From an uncultured Collinsella sp. (GTDB lineage Bacteria > Actinomycetota > Coriobacteriia > Coriobacteriales > Coriobacteriaceae): DNA of 16,908 nucleotides. The stretch is taken from positions 1-16,908 of the forward strand of contig CAAETD010000069.1 of NCBI GenBank assembly GCA_900758885.1. The letters run 5' to 3'. The first letter of the stretch is position 1. Each line of letters starts with the position of its first letter. Positions 13,954-16,908 of the stretch are shown piece by piece. The position numbers and the translations under genes are program-made. The notes under the pieces were generated by a model, which ran no database searches, was not told the DNA's origin, and worked only from the letters and a program-made list of their open reading frames with translations.

Positions 13954-14349
13954 ATGCAAAAGCTCCTTGCGCAGATCATGAAATTTGGCGTCGTCGGTGT
14001 CATTGCCACGGTTATCGACTTTGGCATTATGAATCTGCTCCACTACGGTCTGGGCCTCAACATCCTAATCGCCAACACCAGCGGCTTTATCATCTCACTC
14101 ATCTTTAACTACCTCGCAAGCATGAAGTACGTGTTTGCGCACAAGGAAGGCATGAGCCGCCGCCGCGAGTTCATCATCTTTGTCGTGCTGTCCGTGATCG
14201 GTTTGGTGCTCAACGACGGCATCGTGCTGGCGCTCAACGCCGGCCTGGGACTCGAGGCCAATATCGCCAAGATCTGCGCCACCGCGCTTGTCATGGTCTA
14301 CAACTTTGTGACCCGAAAAATCTTCCTGGAGGGCGACGAGACCAAGTAG
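13954..14349 (+). CDS. GtrA family membrane protein, first paralogue
   Basis: GtrA-type proteins are small four-helix membrane proteins linked to flipping or transfer of polyprenyl-phosphate-bound sugars for cell-surface glycan decoration. This 131-residue member has helices near 10-29, 36-57, 73-93 and 102-120, with the family features FNYLASMKYVF (51-61) and YNFVTRKIFL (116-125). ATG 13954 has a modest AAGGCAGG site; a TTG at 13891 would add a non-hydrophobic tail and is less likely. It follows fbp by 78 bases, where GGGGAT (13886-13891) can pair either with the CCCC before it or with ATCCCC at 13915-13920. No glycosyltransferase partner is adjacent. It is clearly related to the gene at 14569. 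Confidence 0.9.
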   Translation: MQKLLAQIMKFGVVGVIATVIDFGIMNLLHYGLGLNILIANTSGFIISLIFNYLASMKYVFAHKEGMSRRREFIIFVVLSVIGLVLNDGIVLALNAGLGLEANIAKICATALVMVYNFVTRKIFLEGDETK

Positions 14350-14371
14350 CTCGAAACCCCTGCAGCATTAC

Positions 14372-14419
14372 GGCGCCCACGGACGACGTGCGCTCAGCGC
14401 AGTATCGTCCGTGGGTGCC
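14372..14419 (+). terminator. Long hairpin after the first gtrA-like gene
   Basis: A 15-bp stem with one G-T pair joins 14372-14386 to 14405-14419, and the loop contains its own TGCGC/GCGCA pairing. Only a weak T-run (CTCGTTT) follows. It is likely a transcript end, separating the two gtrA-like genes. Confidence 0.6.
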
Positions 14420-14432
14420 GCTCGTTTACGGG

Positions 14433-14471
14433 CAAATTTTCAACGTTTGCGGATTAGCTCTTGAAAATTTG
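14433..14471. repeat. AT-rich 11-bp inverted repeat upstream of the second gtrA-like gene
   Basis: CAAATTTTCAA (14433-14443) is exactly complementary to TTGAAAATTTG (14461-14471) across 17 bases. It lies about 100 bases before the GTG start, in the only markedly AT-rich part of this gap. It could be a repressor site or an RNA hairpin. It is not followed by a T-tract. Confidence 0.55.
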
Positions 14472-14568
14472 GCGAGTTCATATAGTTCTTGGCAAAGACC
14501 TTACGTTTCCCTTGTAAAAGCTCTAAAGTATCCTCTGCTCGATTCATCAACGCATTGGATGTGATTAC

Positions 14569-14976
14569 GTGCGCAAGGCGCTGGCACAACCTCATACCAA
14601 GCAGTTCCTCAAGTTTGCTGTCGTGGGTCTTATCTCCTTTGGCATCGACTGGGGCATGCTCATTGCGCTCGTCGAGCTGTTCCACCTCGACTTTTTGATG
14701 AGCACCACGGTTTCGTTTATCACGTCCGTCGTGGTCAACTACTGGCTCAGCATGAAGTACGTGTTCGACCACCGCGAAGGCATGAGCCGCAAGCGCGAGT
14801 TCACGATCTTCACCATCCTGTCGGTGATCGGCCTGGGCCTCAACGACCTGTACATGTTTGTGGGCGTCACGTTTTTGAGCATCGGCTACCAGGCCATGAA
14901 GGCCATCGCCACGTTCCTCGTCACCTGGTACAACTACTTCAGCCGCCGCTTCTTCCTCGAGGGCGCACGGTCATAG
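14569..14976 (+). CDS. GtrA family membrane protein, second paralogue
   Basis: The 135-residue protein has four predicted helices (about 15-35, 42-62, 78-101 and 107-126) and the family blocks VVNYWLSMKYVF (55-66) and YNYFSRRFFLEG (121-132). It shares MKYVF-H-EGMSR-REF-IF--LSVIGL-LND with the gene at 13954, and runs of 15-17 bases are identical at DNA level, indicating tandem duplication or gene conversion. The GTG start at 14569 is preceded by a weak GGATG site; no better start keeps the frame. It is separated from its paralogue by a hairpin and an inverted repeat, so it probably has its own promoter. It ends at a strong terminator. The expected role is glycan-lipid transport in the membrane; the substrate is unknown. 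Confidence 0.9.
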   Translation: MRKALAQPHTKQFLKFAVVGLISFGIDWGMLIALVELFHLDFLMSTTVSFITSVVVNYWLSMKYVFDHREGMSRKREFTIFTILSVIGLGLNDLYMFVGVTFLSIGYQAMKAIATFLVTWYNYFSRRFFLEGARS

Positions 14977-15002
14977 TCGATTCACTATTTACTTGAATGT
15001 AT

Positions 15003-15040
15003 AACCGGTTGGAATTCCCATTCCAACCGGTTTTTTGTTT
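15003..15040 (+). terminator. Intrinsic terminator after the second gtrA-like gene
   Basis: AACCGGTTGGAAT (15003-15015) pairs perfectly with 15020-15032 across a TCCC loop, and the right arm runs into TTTTTTGTTT (15031-15040). This is the best terminator in the window. Confidence 0.95.
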
Positions 15041-15075
15041 GCCGAGAGACCCGGCGACCCAGTCCCATTCGCACG

Positions 15076-15113
15076 AAAAACGGGCGGCCCGGATGTTTGT
15101 CCGAACCGCCCGT
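15076..15113 (-). terminator. Intrinsic terminator of the surface-protein operon
   Basis: ACGGGCGG (15080-15087) pairs with CCGCCCGT (15106-15113), with CGGA/TCCG pairing inside. Read on the minus strand the stem is followed by GTTTTTC. It lies 22 bases past the DUF4430 stop codon and faces the gtrA terminator. Confidence 0.9.
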
Positions 15114-15135
15114 CTGGCGCGCTATGTCGAGGCCT

Positions 15136-16038
15136 CTAGCCCGTTACGTAATACCAAACGACGTTGTCGCCATTGGAGAGAACGTAGTTACTGCAGGCCG
15201 TCATGGGCGTTGTGCCGTTGACGGAGTACATCCAGCCGCTCGTGCCGCCGTACTGTTTCTCGGCCAAACCACCAATCGCAGAAACATACGTGCCGTACGA
15301 TGAGCCGTGTGCGTTGACAGAAAGGCCCAGCGCGCACAGGGCATCGTAAACGGTGGCGCCTTCGTTAAAGGTAAAGGTGCCGCCAGAGGACACGGGATTG
15401 CCCACAGCGCTCGATGTGACCGAAACCGTCACCGTAACGTAGTTGGACTCCTGTGAGCCGCTTTGGCTGCCCGAGGAGGCGTTTCCACCATTAGAGGATG
15501 AGGCTCCATCAGACGACTGGCCACCGCCCGAAGAAGCACCGCCAGACGCATTGGAAGTATCACCGGCTCCCGTATTTTGGGCAGCGGATTTATCGCCAGA
15601 CTTCTTGCCGCCCCGGTCCTCGGACTTCTTGCTATCCGAGTTTTTGTCCGATTCCTTGTTTGAAGACTCGGAATCGTCCTTGGCGTCGTTCGAACCCTTG
15701 GGCTCGTCTTTTGCATCATTCGAAGATTTGGAATCCTTGGAACTGGCCTCGCCCGAAGTCGTAGTCGAGCCAAACCCCTTGGTGTCCTTGGCGACGACGC
15801 TCTCCCCCGTCACGGTCTGAACGATCCAGTCGATGGACCAGGCGCCGCTCTCGGAAGGATGGACGAAGCCCAGCGAGACGACGATCAGAATGGTGCACGC
15901 GGCAGCAAGAACGCCAAGGAGCGCCTTGCGACGAGAGGCGGACGCCGCCGAAGCGGCGCCCTGTTGCTTTGCATCGTCGAACTGAATGAACGAGGAATCT
16001 GGTTGCTTGGGGTCAGCGTCCTTGGATTTATTGGACAC
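15136..16038 (-). CDS. DUF4430 surface protein with Ser/Lys/Asp-rich stalk
   Basis: The 300-residue protein has a short cytoplasmic N-terminus, one membrane or signal-anchor helix (about 39-59), a disordered Ser/Lys/Asp and then Ser/Gly-rich stalk (about 90-198), and a C-terminal domain (201-300) with VTVSV, FNEGATVYDALCALG (224-238), YGGTSGWMYSVNG (263-275) and NGDNVVWYYV (289-298). This is the DUF4430 pattern, related in fold to the beta-domain of the vitamin B12 carriers intrinsic factor and transcobalamin. C235 and C282 could pair. GTG 16038 has AGGTGAGG just upstream; the alternative GTG at 16047 touches the preceding stop codon. The tight junction indicates an operon with the upstream surface protein. 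Display outside the membrane is well supported; ligand binding is speculation. Confidence 0.87.
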   Translation of the reverse strand: MSNKSKDADPKQPDSSFIQFDDAKQQGAASAASASRRKALLGVLAAACTILIVVSLGFVHPSESGAWSIDWIVQTVTGESVVAKDTKGFGSTTTSGEASSKDSKSSNDAKDEPKGSNDAKDDSESSNKESDKNSDSKKSEDRGGKKSGDKSAAQNTGAGDTSNASGGASSGGGQSSDGASSSNGGNASSGSQSGSQESNYVTVTVSVTSSAVGNPVSSGGTFTFNEGATVYDALCALGLSVNAHGSSYGTYVSAIGGLAEKQYGGTSGWMYSVNGTTPMTACSNYVLSNGDNVVWYYVTG

Positions 16039-16047
16039 AGCCCTCAC

Positions 16048-16908
16048 CTACCGACGTTTGGTGAACACGAACACGCCGACGATGGCGAGACCGATGACGC
16101 CGGCGGCAACGCCAACAATGGCGAGCGGGTTGGTGCCAGTCTCCTGCTCGGAAGCACTAGAGGACTTCTTAGCAGTGGTCGTGGAAGCAGCACCCGTATC
16201 GGACTTGGAATCGGACTTCTTGTCGGACTTCTTGTCGGACTTGCTGTCCTTCTTGTCAGACTTCTTGTCAGACTTCTTCTCGTCCTTCTTATCGGACTTA
16301 TCGGAGTCCTTCTTGTCGGACTTGCTGTCCTTGGTCTCGGTCTTGGTCGACACCGTCGTCTTGGTCGTCGGCTTATGACCCGGGGCGACAGCGCCGCCCT
16401 TCGAGCCGGAGCCGGAACCCGTGCCAGTGCCAGCGCCAGTGCCGGAACCAGTACCGGTACCAGAACCGCCGCCGCCATTGGAACCAGAACCGCCAATGCC
16501 GCCAGGGTTAACGGCGTTCTTGGTCCACTTGGCATACAACGTCAGATCGGCCGTCACCGGCGTACCGAAGTCATACGCCTGCGTGCAAGCCTCATCGGTA
16601 TACCAACCGCCGAAAGTGTAGCCATCGCGCGTCGGATCGGCCGGCTTGACCAGCCTGCCATCTGCCGTAGCAACAAACTTAGTGTCACAAGCAGACCCGC
16701 CGTTGGAATTAAAGGCAACCGTCCACGACTCAACGGCACCAAGCTTGAACAGCGTGCCCGAGTCATTGATGTAGTACAGGTTGCCAGATGCATCGGCAAT
16801 GACCGGAGAGTCGCAGTACTGGTAATGGCCAGCCGCATCATAAATCTGCGTCGCCTCTGCATCGCCGAGCGTATAGCGATACACGCCACCACCAGCAGAG
16901 TAGTTGAC
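16048..16908 (-). CDS. Cell-surface protein with InlB B-repeat and C-terminal anchor (5' end outside window)
   Basis: Only the last 286 residues are present; the frame is open to the window edge. It begins in a beta-propeller-like segment (GNLYYINDSGTLFKL, 42-56), followed by an InlB B-repeat/Listeria-Bacteroides repeat (about 62-128; FNSNGG, GYTFGGWYTD, LTLYAKW), a Gly/Ser/Thr linker (136-172), a linker of repeated KSDKK units (192-238), and a C-terminal helix (262-282) ending in KRR. The helix plus basic tail looks like a sortase-substrate anchor, but the preceding EQETGTNP lacks a clear LPxTG. It is probably an exported adhesin-like or binding protein. It is cotranscribed with the DUF4430 gene, whose start abuts its stop. 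The name of the full protein cannot be given. Confidence 0.88.
   Translation of the reverse strand, partial: VNYSAGGGVYRYTLGDAEATQIYDAAGHYQYCDSPVIADASGNLYYINDSGTLFKLGAVESWTVAFNSNGGSACDTKFVATADGRLVKPADPTRDGYTFGGWYTDEACTQAYDFGTPVTADLTLYAKWTKNAVNPGGIGGSGSNGGGGSGTGTGSGTGAGTGTGSGSGSKGGAVAPGHKPTTKTTVSTKTETKDSKSDKKDSDKSDKKDEKKSDKKSDKKDSKSDKKSDKKSDSKSDTGAASTTTAKKSSSASEQETGTNPLAIVGVAAGVIGLAIVGVFVFTKRR
16199..16335 (-). repeat. Short in-frame repeats coding for KSDKK linker
   Basis: Near-identical 12-base units of the type TCGGACTTCTTG repeat in this stretch and encode the Lys/Ser/Asp linker of the surface protein. A neighbouring 6-base periodic stretch (about 16415-16475) encodes GTGTGS. Such runs can change length by slippage. 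Confidence 0.75.

Noticed and set aside
14440..14772. Minus-strand 110-codon frame across the second gtrA-like start
   Set aside because: It overlaps a clear GtrA gene and carries no recognisable motif or ribosome site.
16199..16335. Tandem repeats considered as a CRISPR array
   Set aside because: The units are 12-base, contiguous and in frame, encode the KSDKK linker, and have no spacers.

Overview
The window looks like a chromosomal segment of a high-GC gut actinobacterium of the class Coriobacteriia, most probably Collinsella or a close relative. This is an inference from gene content and style: a firmicute-type class III fructose-1,6-bisphosphatase, a QueA/QueH queuosine pair, DegV, paired GtrA proteins, Ser/Lys/Asp-rich surface proteins with DUF4430 and InlB-type repeats, and strong G/C third-position bias. 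No database search was possible. I see no phage, insertion sequence, CRISPR array, tRNA or rRNA.

Layout. Positions 1-916 hold an SDR oxidoreductase on the minus strand, followed at its 3' end by a composite repeat. A divergent plus-strand gene (1211-2974) encodes an acidic, coiled-coil, apparently tail-anchored protein of unknown function. A 334-base intergenic stretch (2975-3308) is packed with structured DNA: a perfect 19-bp inverted repeat, a smaller imperfect hairpin, a short imperfect direct repeat, and a second copy of the composite repeat seen at 1-102. Positions 3309-5743 carry a minus-strand operon: DUF3267 membrane metalloprotease-like protein, queH, then queA, the last two being late steps of queuosine tRNA modification. 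Divergent from it, 5876-9189 encodes a methionyl-tRNA synthetase-family protein with a degraded KMSKS loop and an RsmB/NSUN-type RNA cytosine methyltransferase. Thus 3.3-9.2 kb is dominated by tRNA/rRNA chemistry.

A 56-residue membrane protein (9214-9384, minus) is followed by a conserved TIM-barrel protein of unknown function (9576-10667, plus), a strong terminator, and degV (minus). A repeat-rich, AT-leaning divergent region (11639-11958) precedes fbp (11959-13875). Five TTTACC half-sites, including an 8-bp inverted pair next to the start, suggest a transcriptional operator. Two GtrA-type four-helix membrane proteins follow as tandem paralogues, the first close behind fbp and the second behind its own putative regulatory inverted repeat. 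A convergent pair of intrinsic terminators separates them from a minus-strand surface-protein operon (15136-16908): a DUF4430 protein preceded by a truncated cell-surface protein with an InlB B-repeat, long Gly-rich and Lys/Ser/Asp-rich linkers and a C-terminal membrane anchor.

The least explained signals are the composite 3'-end element present twice, the perfect palindromic repeat beside its second copy, the putative operator array before fbp, and the KMSKS-less MetRS. None is proven to be a new system.
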